A stretch of DNA of 41,904 nt from Ekhidna sp. (GTDB lineage: Bacteria > Bacteroidota > Bacteroidia > Cytophagales > Cyclobacteriaceae). Position 1 is the first letter of the stretch. The number at the start of each line of letters is the position of its first letter. Made by a program: the position numbers and the translations under genes. The notes under the pieces were generated by a model. That model had not been told where the DNA came from. It was given only the letters and a program-made list of their open reading frames with translations, and ran no database searches. Positions 1 through 8,955 of the stretch are shown piece by piece. The stretch lies in the NCBI GenBank assembly GCA_013214445.1, contig JABSPG010000007.1, positions 1 through 41,904 on the forward strand, written 5' to 3'.

Positions 1-1732
1 CAGTAGCTACACTAGTCTTCTGTTCTTCTGTTAAAGTTGTACTACTTACTGTTGGTGTAGGAGCTTCTCTAGCAACTACCTGTTCGAATGTAGGTTCTCT
101 AGCCTCTCTTCTAGGCCTAGGAGCTTCTTGTGTGGCTATCTCTATAGGAACTTCCATAGGTATAGTAACAGGAGCTTCTATAGGTTGACTACTTGTAACC
201 TGTGTAGGTGTGACCTCAGAAGGAAAAGAAGGTGCGGAAGCAGCCAAAGAAGCATCAGAAGATTTTAAAGGTCCTTCTCTGGGTTGAACTACTTCTTCTT
301 GTACAGGTTGAACTACTTCTTCTTGTACAGGTTGAACTACTTCTTCTTGTACAGGTTGAACTACTTCTTCTTGTACAGGTTGAACTACTCTAGGTACACT
401 CTTCTTAGAGTTCTCAAATAAGGACGCATCTATATCTGCTTCTGTGAATGGCGAACGTAAATCACTTACACTAGTTACAGATGAATCTTGCATTAGCTTA
501 TCAGCCATACCACCTAGAGCAGACATGTCTCCCTCTAGTCCATTACTCCCTTGCAGTCCTGCTTCATCCATACCACCAATTCTAGCCAGTTCATCCATAG
601 GGCTAAAATAGTCTTGTCCTACGACTGGGCGGATAAAGTTTTGAGCCGTTCCCTTACTATTATCAGCACTGAGTTTGCGCCCTGTGATGTCTTTAGTAAG
701 CCCTGCTAGGGATAGGAAGCCTTTAAAGTCTGCCTCAATATCTTTCTGAGATTCTAGATTTGCCCTACGTTCAGGATTCAAAGCAGCCATAGCCGATTTA
801 GTCTTGTTCATACCCTCGTAGGCTGCACCAGTAAGCGTAGACATTGCGCTAGGCTTGTTCTGGTAATCTAGTATTGCTTTCTTATCAGGCTTCGCAAAAC
901 GGTATTCACGGCCTTCTCTGTAGTCTGGATTGTAAGGGTTACCAGACATGTTCAGAGTGGTTCTAAGCGACTTTGAGAATCGGCTAGGTAATTGCATAGG
1001 TGTCGGCAAAGCGTCCATGTGAGACACCATTTGGTCGCCTCCGAACGATGCTTGCATACCCCTACTAGTTCTCGGAATCTGTATTGCTAATTGCTTTGCT
1101 AGATTGCTTTGAGTACTAGGGTCTGTACCTTCCTTCAAGTACTTACCTGCTAAGGAGTACATCACTTGGTCTACACTGCGACCGCCTATATCATAACTCT
1201 GTTGAGTCAAGTCATCTGCATGACCTTGTATAGATGGCAGTGCATCAGTGTATTGTGAACCCTCTTTCTTTGACGTTGCAACTATCTTGTCGTAGCTTCG
1301 TTGCTGTGCCTTAGTTATTTCTGGAGCTTCTATAATGCTTGTAACGCCACGCTGTATACTACCTTGCGTAAGGTTATCTACTTGCCTATACTTAGGGTCT
1401 ACACCACTCAAGTCATAGCGAGTTACGTCACCACTTCTTTGAGATTCTGGTATAGAACCTATTTCGTTACTTCCAGTAATCGGCAGTCCAGTAGAACGCA
1501 ACCTTGCATTAAGTACTGCTTCATCAGTGTCAGCACCTACTAAGTGTGAGTCAGGGTCATTACCTGTATCATTCTCAGCAAGCCAAGCCGTAGCCATATC
1601 TACATCAGCATCGCCAGTACTTATCTGGTCTTGCCAGTCTAGAGTCTCATTAGTATCGGAGTCTCCGCCTTGGCTGAGGTCATCAAACCCTCCATCCCAG
1701 CTTCCCGATGTACCTTCGTAATCATCATCCAT
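1..1732 (-). CDS. N-terminal part of a large phage structural protein (candidate tape measure), truncated by window start
   Basis: ORF read by eye from ATG at 1732 (MDDDYEGTSGSWDGG...) stays open to position 1. It lies directly downstream of the frameshifting tail assembly chaperone. Contains VQPVQEEV repeats. Absent from the ORF track because its stop is outside the window. Confidence 0.7.
   Translation of the reverse strand, partial: MDDDYEGTSGSWDGGFDDLSQGGDSDTNETLDWQDQISTGDADVDMATAWLAENDTGNDPDSHLVGADTDEAVLNARLRSTGLPITGSNEIGSIPESQRSGDVTRYDLSGVDPKYRQVDNLTQGSIQRGVTSIIEAPEITKAQQRSYDKIVATSKKEGSQYTDALPSIQGHADDLTQQSYDIGGRSVDQVMYSLAGKYLKEGTDPSTQSNLAKQLAIQIPRTSRGMQASFGGDQMVSHMDALPTPMQLPSRFSKSLRTTLNMSGNPYNPDYREGREYRFAKPDKKAILDYQNKPSAMSTLTGAAYEGMNKTKSAMAALNPERRANLESQKDIEADFKGFLSLAGLTKDITGRKLSADNSKGTAQNFIRPVVGQDYFSPMDELARIGGMDEAGLQGSNGLEGDMSALGGMADKLMQDSSVTSVSDLRSPFTEADIDASLFENSKKSVPRVVQPVQEEVVQPVQEEVVQPVQEEVVQPVQEEVVQPREGPLKSSDASLAASAPSFPSEVTPTQVTSSQPIEAPVTIPMEVPIEIATQEAPRPRREAREPTFEQVVAREAPTPTVSSTTLTEEQKTSVAT
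283..394. repeat. 24-bp tandem repeat, 4 perfect copies plus partial, encoding VQPVQEEV
   Basis: gttgaactacttcttcttgtacag repeated at 283, 307, 331, 355, then partial gttgaactact. Confidence 0.95.
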
Positions 1733-2353
1733 TAGTGTTGTCCTCTTTGTTAGACTCTTTCATTTTACGCTTTAAGTCTAAAAGTTCATTCATTAATAGT
1801 ATATCCATTAAGCTATAAGTCCCGTCCTCTAACTCTTTCAAAGTGAGCATAGGGGGTTCAGCTATTACTGGCCTGTGCAGAAAGAAGTTTACATTGGGAA
1901 ACAAAGAAGGTAAGTCCTCTACATATTCAGCAGAAGAACTTACCTCGTTTTGTTCAACTAAGCCTTTGTTGGCATTAGTGCGCGACCTTGCTCGAAAAAA
2001 TCTTTATACTGTAATTCACATACAGCCTTAAAGATAAGTACTAGGTCTATCAATTTACCACTATACAGTTGGTCAATGTTCACATCACTTAATTCAACAG
2101 GGTTACCTGCGCCATCTACTGTGCGAACTGTGTATAGGAACTTCTTAAATATCCCTAGCAGAGTATCATTCTGTACATTAGTCATAAGACGTAGTACATC
2201 ATCAAAGTCTGCTGTACCTTCTATGAAGGGTATTGCATATTGAGCGCAAGCATTCATAAGTATGCTAGAGTTAGAGAGTGCTTCAATAGCATTCCACTGT
2301 CTAGCATATATCTGTTTACCACCAATAGTAGTTTTTAATTCTAAACAAGCCAT
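1725..2353 (-). CDS. Tail assembly chaperone -1 frameshift fusion product (about 209 aa)
   Basis: Slippery heptamer TTTTTTC (fwd gaaaaaa 1994-2000) in frame GA|T TTT TTC near the end of the 131-aa ORF; the -1 frame is open to TGA at 1725-1727. Confidence 0.75.
1958..2353 (-). CDS. Tail assembly chaperone, unshifted form (131 aa)
   Basis: ORF track; position between tube and probable tape measure; frameshift arrangement. Confidence 0.7.
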   Translation of the reverse strand: MACLELKTTIGGKQIYARQWNAIEALSNSSILMNACAQYAIPFIEGTADFDDVLRLMTNVQNDTLLGIFKKFLYTVRTVDGAGNPVELSDVNIDQLYSGKLIDLVLIFKAVCELQYKDFFEQGRALMPTKA

Positions 2354-2373
2354 AGGGTTCTCCTTAAGTTAGC

Positions 2374-2826
2374 TTATAAGATATCAGTGTAAGTGCCCGG
2401 TACAGGCCATTCGATTTGCTCGAAGCGTACAGTCCAGTTGTGTACTGTAAAGCTGTTACCACGGCTTAAGTTAGGCACTTTAGGGATATAACCTGTAGTA
2501 GCTGCAACAAGAGTACCGCCCATCTTATCTTGAACGATTGCATGCCAAGGTATAAACACTGCATTATTATCAGCTAAACCTAATGATTGGTCTAAGATAG
2601 CACGAGCTTGTAGTACTTGATTAGAGTCAGATGTATGTAGTAGGTTGAAGCTAATCAAGCCTGACTTGTTTGCACTTGTAGCTACGTTCATATTACCTTT
2701 TGCATCAATAACATCGTTATGTGCATTAACTGCACGAGCAGCAGTGATGATGTTATTTGAGTCAGCAAAACCAGAGATAGTTACGCCATCAATGATTAAG
2801 TCTACTTTGTTAAATGTGTACTGTTT
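2374..2826 (-). CDS. Tail tube-like structural protein
   Basis: ORF 2374..2871; internal start MKQYTFNKVDLIIDG at 2826 preferred because the longer start overlaps the terminator hairpin. Directly after the sheath gene. Confidence 0.65.
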   Translation of the reverse strand, partial: KQYTFNKVDLIIDGVTISGFADSNNIITAARAVNAHNDVIDAKGNMNVATSANKSGLISFNLLHTSDSNQVLQARAILDQSLGLADNNAVFIPWHAIVQDKMGGTLVAATTGYIPKVPNLSRGNSFTVHNWTVRFEQIEWPVPGTYTDIL

Positions 2827-2855
2827 CATGTATATGTTTCCAATAGTTAATAGTA

Positions 2856-2893
2856 ATAAAAAATAGGGCACATCTTATGTAAGATGCACCCTA
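2856..2893 (-). terminator. Rho-independent terminator/attenuator between sheath and tube genes
   Basis: Minus strand GGGTGCATCTT-ACAT-AAGATGTGCCC (11 bp incl. two G.U) followed by TATTTTTTATT. Confidence 0.8.
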
Positions 2894-2908
2894 GGTATTT
2901 CTTGTGTA

Positions 2909-4375
2909 CTACTCTGAGAATGAACCAGTAATAGTAGCACCATGTATAGCACCTGCGCCCACAGCTTTAAAGGTGATACCGTTATAGATACGATTACCTT
3001 TATCACTTGCAGATACTTGTGTTACTGGCACAGAGAAAATCTCATAACCTAGAGGCAAGTAATTACCATCAGAGTCATTACCTGCTGCTACTAAACCATT
3101 ACGTACAGCTTGACGTAGAGCTAAGTCTACTTGCTGAACTACCAATGCAATACCTGCATCAGTGTATGGAATCTTAGTAGTAGAGGTATATAACAAGTTG
3201 AATACATTTAACTGTACTTGTTTCTCTAACCATGCAACGCCATGAACAGTATCTAGCCAACCACCTCCAGCCATACGGCCGTCTGAGTATAAGCTTGTAC
3301 TGCCAACTTTCAAGAAGCTATTCACGTTGATAGATTCTAAGGCTTTCTTCTGTGTAGTAGATAAGTCAGCTACCGTAATAGTAGGTAACTTCTTAAACAT
3401 TAGAGTCAAAGTAGTATTAGTACCTTGGTAATTAACCGTATTAATACGACCTAATACAGATGCACTAGGGTATTCAGCAGTTACAGGAGAGTAAGACGTA
3501 ATAGTATTACCATTAGACTTAGCATCAATCTGCCCTGCAATAGTGCCAGAAGCAGTAGCTAGGCCAAGTGCGTTAGCATCATTAGTAGTGTTACCAAAGA
3601 TACGTTTAGTTGCTTGGCAGTAGTCAGAGATAGCAATTGCAGTAGCACTATCACGCCACTTCTTATCACTTACTACTTCATTGAAAGTGCCATCAAACAA
3701 GTCACATTGCTGTAGACCTTGTAGTGCAGTTTCACCAACAGCACCCGCCACAACTGTAGGAGCAGGACTTGCAGTATCTAGTAAGCCTAAAGCTATAGCA
3801 GTACCTGTTACATCAACAGTTAGTGCTTCTACAGTAGATGATGCACCAGCAGTGCCAGATTCAATAATGAACTTGCCATCTAAGTAAATACATGTAGCAT
3901 CTGCTGTAGCTGCTGTTAGTGCAGTATTTACAACAATAGCTACACCATTCAAAGATGTAGCTGCTGAGAAATCTAACGCAGTAATAGCTTCGGCTGCAAC
4001 ACCATCCACTTCAATAGAGAAGCCACCAGCAGTTATAGCTTGTAAAGTTGCTAGGTCTGCATGCTCGTTAGACTCAATGTAACCTGCTGTAGGGTTAGCT
4101 GCTAGTACTGCACCAACCATAAACACTTGTGGTGTAGGTACTTGTGCATAGTAGCCTGTAGCTGCTGCATTGATTTCTGGGTAGGTAGCTTGTGGATACA
4201 TAGCACCTACTTCTGGCAGTGAGCCAAATGTCTGCACTCGGTTAGCTACACCTACTTCTGTATGGCCCTCTGACTCATCCGTAAGGAAAAGTAGATTACC
4301 AAAACCCGGTAGAGCAACTGGCGTAGGTGCAATGCCAATAGAGACATTAACAATATTATCATAAGTTACTGACAT
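2909..4375 (-). CDS. Tail sheath-like protein (DUF3383 type)
   Basis: 488 aa, MSVTYDNIVNVSIGIAPTPVALPGFGNLLFLTDESEG... resembles DUF3383 N-terminus; position before tube. Confidence 0.7.
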   Translation of the reverse strand: MSVTYDNIVNVSIGIAPTPVALPGFGNLLFLTDESEGHTEVGVANRVQTFGSLPEVGAMYPQATYPEINAAATGYYAQVPTPQVFMVGAVLAANPTAGYIESNEHADLATLQAITAGGFSIEVDGVAAEAITALDFSAATSLNGVAIVVNTALTAATADATCIYLDGKFIIESGTAGASSTVEALTVDVTGTAIALGLLDTASPAPTVVAGAVGETALQGLQQCDLFDGTFNEVVSDKKWRDSATAIAISDYCQATKRIFGNTTNDANALGLATASGTIAGQIDAKSNGNTITSYSPVTAEYPSASVLGRINTVNYQGTNTTLTLMFKKLPTITVADLSTTQKKALESINVNSFLKVGSTSLYSDGRMAGGGWLDTVHGVAWLEKQVQLNVFNLLYTSTTKIPYTDAGIALVVQQVDLALRQAVRNGLVAAGNDSDGNYLPLGYEIFSVPVTQVSASDKGNRIYNGITFKAVGAGAIHGATITGSFSE

Positions 4376-4378
4376 TTA

Positions 4379-4915
4379 TTATTCCTTGATATTTATATTT
4401 AAGTTAGTGACTTTGCCACTCTCTTCAAAGTGTGAGCCACTTATGTTGAATTCGTCAACGTAGCCTATTACAACTTCATCAACTTGTAAGACAGACATTA
4501 TACAAGTTATGCCTGTCCTGATTTCCCAATTAGTCTCTAGACTTTTATTGCGAAGGTTAGTAGCTTTCTTACGTAGTAAGTGCATACCAACTTCATCACA
4601 TATTGCTTCCACATCGGGTCTAAAGAAGCTATTATCAAACTTAATTATATCACTGTAGCCGCCAGCTCTATTGAAGAGTACGTCTACCATGATTTCTCTA
4701 TTACCTTCTGTCCTCTGAATCAACTCCCCATCCTTTTCATAGGTAGTTAATTCATCGTAACAAGGGCTTCTACTTCCCATAATACGTATGGCGGCAAAAG
4801 GGTTTTCAGTAGGTCGAGGTGCATTTTGATACATAGGGTAAGAGTAGCGAGGTATGCCAACGGCAATATCAACTATCTTTTGCATAGCTACTACGTAGGG
4901 GTTCTTTTCAATCAA
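4379..4915 (-). CDS. Neck/tail completion-type protein
   Basis: 178 aa, in structural operon between DUF4054-like and sheath genes. Confidence 0.45.
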   Translation of the reverse strand: MIEKNPYVVAMQKIVDIAVGIPRYSYPMYQNAPRPTENPFAAIRIMGSRSPCYDELTTYEKDGELIQRTEGNREIMVDVLFNRAGGYSDIIKFDNSFFRPDVEAICDEVGMHLLRKKATNLRNKSLETNWEIRTGITCIMSVLQVDEVVIGYVDEFNISGSHFEESGKVTNLNINIKE

Positions 4916-5280
4916 TTGGAATCCTCCAGTATTGTAGTGCCTATCATGATATAGAAGCCCGAAGCTTTATGCTTTAGCTCTTTTACCATCTTGTATGTTT
5001 CACCATATATTGCTATACGGTCATTCAGCTTGAGTTCATTTATTCCAGTGAACTTCATAAACGCAGGAGTACGTTCACCTGTAGTCTTTGCTTTCAACTC
5101 TATACCTGCTATACCTGCATCCCTATCACCAAATGGCATAGGAGTTACAGAAATAACTGTAGGGTCGTCAAAGCCTTCAGATACCCAATGATTATCTGTA
5201 TCATAATAGCCATCTCGTTTCTTGAAGTACTGTACAGGTGTAGTAGTATCTCCTGAGAAGGCATCAAACATGTTAATCAT
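4912..5280 (-). CDS. Putative head-tail connector/completion protein
   Basis: 122 aa, position in operon. Confidence 0.4.
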   Translation of the reverse strand: MINMFDAFSGDTTTPVQYFKKRDGYYDTDNHWVSEGFDDPTVISVTPMPFGDRDAGIAGIELKAKTTGERTPAFMKFTGINELKLNDRIAIYGETYKMVKELKHKASGFYIMIGTTILEDSN

Positions 5281-5645
5281 TAGGCTACCCTCGGTCCTGA
5301 GAAGTATATACGCCTGTAACGTATATACTCTTGTCCATAAGTTGTAGAGTTTAGTGCATCGAAGTTGTTAGCTTGGTCACGACTAATCGCATACTCAACT
5401 ACTACTTCGTCCACTTCTTTACTTCTTATTGGTACTGCTGCACCTTGCTCCCCCGCAGAAGAACGATTGGCAAGATAGATTAGATGGCCTACTAGATAAG
5501 CCTGAGCTTTATCATATGCAGTTCCCCATCTTGATTCTAACTTGCCCATCTTAAGTACGGCATCATCTAGAAAGATATCAAACCGTACTTCTGGTGTAGC
5601 TGTAAACTCAGGGAATCGGGCAATCCAATTCGCATAAGTTAACAT
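5280..5645 (-). CDS. DUF4054-like head-tail protein
   Basis: MLTYANWIARFPEFTATPEVRFDIFLDDAVLKMGKLESRWGTAYDKAQAYLVGHLIYLANRS, typical DUF4054 pattern. Confidence 0.65.
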   Translation of the reverse strand: MLTYANWIARFPEFTATPEVRFDIFLDDAVLKMGKLESRWGTAYDKAQAYLVGHLIYLANRSSAGEQGAAVPIRSKEVDEVVVEYAISRDQANNFDALNSTTYGQEYIRYRRIYFSGPRVA

Positions 5646-5654
5646 AGGAATTCC

Positions 5655-6140
5655 TTATTTACGTACTAGTTCATACATCTGTTCAATGTAATCTTTTGTA
5701 GAGTCTTTAGGCAATTTCATACCTGTAGCTTCTACAACAGTTCGCATATCTTCTGGTGTAAGAGTTGACTTAGGTCTTTCGATAATAGTCATCTCACCTC
5801 TGTCCACTAACTCTTGGATAGGACAAATGTACTTGTATTCGCCAGTCCATGTATGAGTATTCTTAAAGATACCTTGCTTCTTGCCTTGCGTAAGGTTAGC
5901 TATCTTAGTTCTTTCAGTAGTATAAATCTTACGCTTGACTTTACCAGTGTCTACAGCATTCCATAATTCATCATCAATTATTACAGTGTGTTGTGCAGGT
6001 ACGAAAATAATCTCGTACTGCGGCTTCTCTTGTACTTTTACAGCCTTACCTAACTTATTGATGTGGTCTGTTTGTACACCACGGTTAGTGTAAGCAATGA
6101 ATTGTAATGCTGCATGTGACCTGTCGTTTCTTAATTTCAT
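5655..6140 (-). CDS. Hypothetical structural-operon protein
   Basis: 161 aa ORF. Confidence 0.5.
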   Translation of the reverse strand: MKLRNDRSHAALQFIAYTNRGVQTDHINKLGKAVKVQEKPQYEIIFVPAQHTVIIDDELWNAVDTGKVKRKIYTTERTKIANLTQGKKQGIFKNTHTWTGEYKYICPIQELVDRGEMTIIERPKSTLTPEDMRTVVEATGMKLPKDSTKDYIEQMYELVRK

Positions 6141-6160
6141 AGGGTTCTCCTTAGAACAGA

Positions 6161-7261
6161 TTAAATTTCAGAGTATACTGCAACAGCAGCAGGGTAAGTT
6201 ACTTCTAGACCACCAAAGCGACCACGTCCCGGAACTTCATATACTAGGCCATGTAACTGTACAGGCAAGAATTGAAGTGGTAACGTTTCACGGATACGGA
6301 TAGTCTCACGACCTTCTGGTGAAGTATGCTTAATGAATACCATTAACTCATAACCAAAACCAGTTTCTTCATCAGCAATGGCATTAAGAGATTTAATTTG
6401 GTCCATGCTAGTGATGAACGGGTTATTCTTAATGAAGAACTGAGCAATAGTAGTATCAGATACATCGTTACGAGGTGTTTGCATGATGTGGTGGTAACGG
6501 TCTAATGGTAACCATAACTCAGAAGGTGAGAAGATTTTCTTAGTAGTAGTGTGCATAGCACGACCACCAAAGAATAAATCAGCTAAGATTTCATCAGGAA
6601 CTTTAGCATTAGCACCTACCCATGAACGACTACCCGCAGCACCTGTAGGTACTTGTGTATGTGGGATTTCAGGGTGTAGACCAGCAGCATTACCAAAGAA
6701 GCCAATGAAGTCTTCATTACCATACCATACAGAGTCATTGATTAACTCTTCATAGCCACGCTTAGATGCTTGTGCACGTCTAGCTTCAAGGGGCATACCT
6801 GTTACTTGAGCAGCAGCTACTTCATCGATATCAAAGTCATAAGCAGTACCAAGTGTTTTAACAGACATACTGTATTCTTTACCAGTGATTTCTGATTTAG
6901 GGAAATCTGTAGCACGAGCATTGATTACTTGTGCTTTACCAACACGGTCATACGAACGGAAAGTCAGAGTTGTTACACCTGCGCCACCAAAAGTATTAGT
7001 AGTGAAACACTCACGAGCTTCTAAGTCTGGGTATAGAACGTCATACGTTTGAGTTTCAATTGCTTCTAACTGACGTTGGAAGAATAAGCCATCGCTATCC
7101 GACATCTTCACGCCATTCTTAGCAAGAGCTTCATCCATGATTCTAAGTGTAGTATCTGTTAATGCAATTGAATTATCATTAGCAACAACTACTTTAAGTT
7201 CTTCATCAGATAATTGTAAAGTAGCGATTTGTGAATCATTTAATTTTACGATACGAGCCAT
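6161..7261 (-). CDS. Major capsid protein (DUF2184 type)
   Basis: 366 aa; length, composition and position after protease/cement genes; ...TLGTAYDFDIDEVAAAQVTG...RRAQASKRGYEELINDSVWYGNED... Confidence 0.75.
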   Translation of the reverse strand: MARIVKLNDSQIATLQLSDEELKVVVANDNSIALTDTTLRIMDEALAKNGVKMSDSDGLFFQRQLEAIETQTYDVLYPDLEARECFTTNTFGGAGVTTLTFRSYDRVGKAQVINARATDFPKSEITGKEYSMSVKTLGTAYDFDIDEVAAAQVTGMPLEARRAQASKRGYEELINDSVWYGNEDFIGFFGNAAGLHPEIPHTQVPTGAAGSRSWVGANAKVPDEILADLFFGGRAMHTTTKKIFSPSELWLPLDRYHHIMQTPRNDVSDTTIAQFFIKNNPFITSMDQIKSLNAIADEETGFGYELMVFIKHTSPEGRETIRIRETLPLQFLPVQLHGLVYEVPGRGRFGGLEVTYPAAVAVYSEI

Positions 7262-7288
7262 TTATATTTCTCTCTTATAAATAATATT

Positions 7289-7316
7289 ATGTAGTAGCAG
7301 AGCGAATCCCTGCTAC
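7289..7316 (-). other. Stem-loop upstream of capsid gene
   Basis: Minus GTAGCAG-GGATTCGCT-CTGCTAC, then TACAT AATATTATTTATAAG; weak terminator or processing hairpin. Confidence 0.5.
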
Positions 7317-7334
7317 ATAAAAGTTACTAAGCTA

Positions 7335-7850
7335 TTAAGCAATAGTTAAGATGCGTACACGTACGATGTCATCAGCAGCGGCTGCACTTGAGTCGAATAT
7401 TGCATTAGTTGCTAAGAAGTAACCACCAGTAACAACACCAGTAAAGGCATGAGTTAAAGGGTTGTAATAAACACCAGTAGCAGTAGCGCGGTCAATAGCT
7501 GTACCTGCTAAAGCTTGAATACAACCAAAGCGCATAGCTGGAACAGTGTTACCTACTAAATACTCTACGTTGCTGTCTGAACCACTAACATCACCAATGA
7601 TTGCTCGGTCTTGTTCTTGACGTGCTTGACGTAAAGCAAGAGCTTCAATAGTGAAATCACCAGTTACATTAGTGCCACTAGCAGTTTCACATTTACGGTC
7701 TCCAGTACGAACTAGTACAGAAGCATAAGGAGCATTATCAGTACCTTCTAATTCCCAAGAGTCCACTACTTTAGCTGCGTAATGGATGCCATAGATTTGG
7801 CCAAGTACTGCATCGCGTGTGTTAATGTTGAAAGCTTGATTTACTGACAT
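7335..7850 (-). CDS. Structural cement (gp24-like) protein
   Basis: Start MSVNQAFNINTRDAVLGQIYGIHYAAKVVDSWELEG; adjacent to capsid. Confidence 0.6.
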   Translation of the reverse strand: MSVNQAFNINTRDAVLGQIYGIHYAAKVVDSWELEGTDNAPYASVLVRTGDRKCETASGTNVTGDFTIEALALRQARQEQDRAIIGDVSGSDSNVEYLVGNTVPAMRFGCIQALAGTAIDRATATGVYYNPLTHAFTGVVTGGYFLATNAIFDSSAAAADDIVRVRILTIA

Positions 7851-7851
7851 A

Positions 7852-8955
7852 TTATTTGTTTCCTTGATTACGTTTAATTGCTCTTTCACGAGCCATTTCA
7901 GAAGTAGACTTTGCAGTCACTGCTGTATCGTTCACCGCTACTTGTACTTGCTTACGCAGGATATTACTCATAGGGCTTTCACTGTCACCATCTTCTAGTG
8001 CAATATCATATGCACATTCTACATAGGCAACAGATTTGTCTTCCATACTCTTGTCACGAAGCTCGGCCACTACAGCACGTTTCGCATCAATAATACTTAG
8101 ACCTGTCACATCCATATCAGATAGTGTTGCCACTTCTGTTACAAATGCAAGTCGCTTAGTTACAAGCTTGTCAATGGCTGCATCGTCAAACTTTGCAGTA
8201 GCATCGGCAAGGGCTTTGTCACTTAGGGCAACTTTATCTAGAGCAGCTTCTAACTTTGCAGTTGCTACATCTAAATCTTTAATACTGTCTGCTACTTTAG
8301 CTTCTGCTTCTACAAGCTTCTTCTCAGTATCAGCCAGTTTGATTTCTGCATCAGATAAAGTAATAGCTTCATCAGCAATCTTTGCACTACCTGCACGACC
8401 ACTTTCAACGATGGCTATGTGGTTAGCTTTAATGTTTGTCTTATAAGCGTCATACTCAAGACCTTTATCAGCTAAGACTAAAGTACAAGTATGGCCAGAA
8501 GATAACTGTGAAACACCTGTATCAATAAGCTCAAGGGCTTCTGCATCATTAATAACAATGTGACCTGCTAACATATTACCGTCAGCTAGAGGGACACCAT
8601 CAAGGTTGCCCTTCTGTAAGTCCTTAGAGTTGTCAATAGATACATCTTCATCAGGGTGGTCAATTGTAATAGGAGCAGAGCGGTAAGACTCAATGCTATC
8701 TTTACAGAATAAATCCGCTTCTAATGTAGCAACCTTAACAATAGAGTTAGGGTCACGGTCAGCAAATAATGCACCACACTCACTAGCTCTGTATTGCATA
8801 ATACCAGTACGCGCAATAGTACAAGGCGCAATCATTGCACCACTATCTTTGAACTTACGTTCACTTGGCATATCACATGCAAAGTCATTTAGCTGTATAG
8901 TAGAAGCTTCATCACTGAAACGAACTACTGCACTAGCTACTAGGCTTTTTCGCAT
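7852..8955 (-). CDS. DUF2213-type prohead protease/scaffold
   Basis: MRKSLVASAVVRF...APITIDHPDEDV...LAGHIVINDAEALELIDTGVSQLSSGHTC; coiled-coil region. Confidence 0.7.
   Translation of the reverse strand: MRKSLVASAVVRFSDEASTIQLNDFACDMPSERKFKDSGAMIAPCTIARTGIMQYRASECGALFADRDPNSIVKVATLEADLFCKDSIESYRSAPITIDHPDEDVSIDNSKDLQKGNLDGVPLADGNMLAGHIVINDAEALELIDTGVSQLSSGHTCTLVLADKGLEYDAYKTNIKANHIAIVESGRAGSAKIADEAITLSDAEIKLADTEKKLVEAEAKVADSIKDLDVATAKLEAALDKVALSDKALADATAKFDDAAIDKLVTKRLAFVTEVATLSDMDVTGLSIIDAKRAVVAELRDKSMEDKSVAYVECAYDIALEDGDSESPMSNILRKQVQVAVNDTAVTAKSTSEMARERAIKRNQGNK

Noticed and set aside
1301-1721. Plus-strand ORFs such as 1301..1543 and 1527..1721
   Set aside because: Antisense to the long open minus-strand frame; Ser/Thr/Pro-rich translations typical of shadow ORFs. 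The same applies to essentially all plus-strand ORFs in the track.
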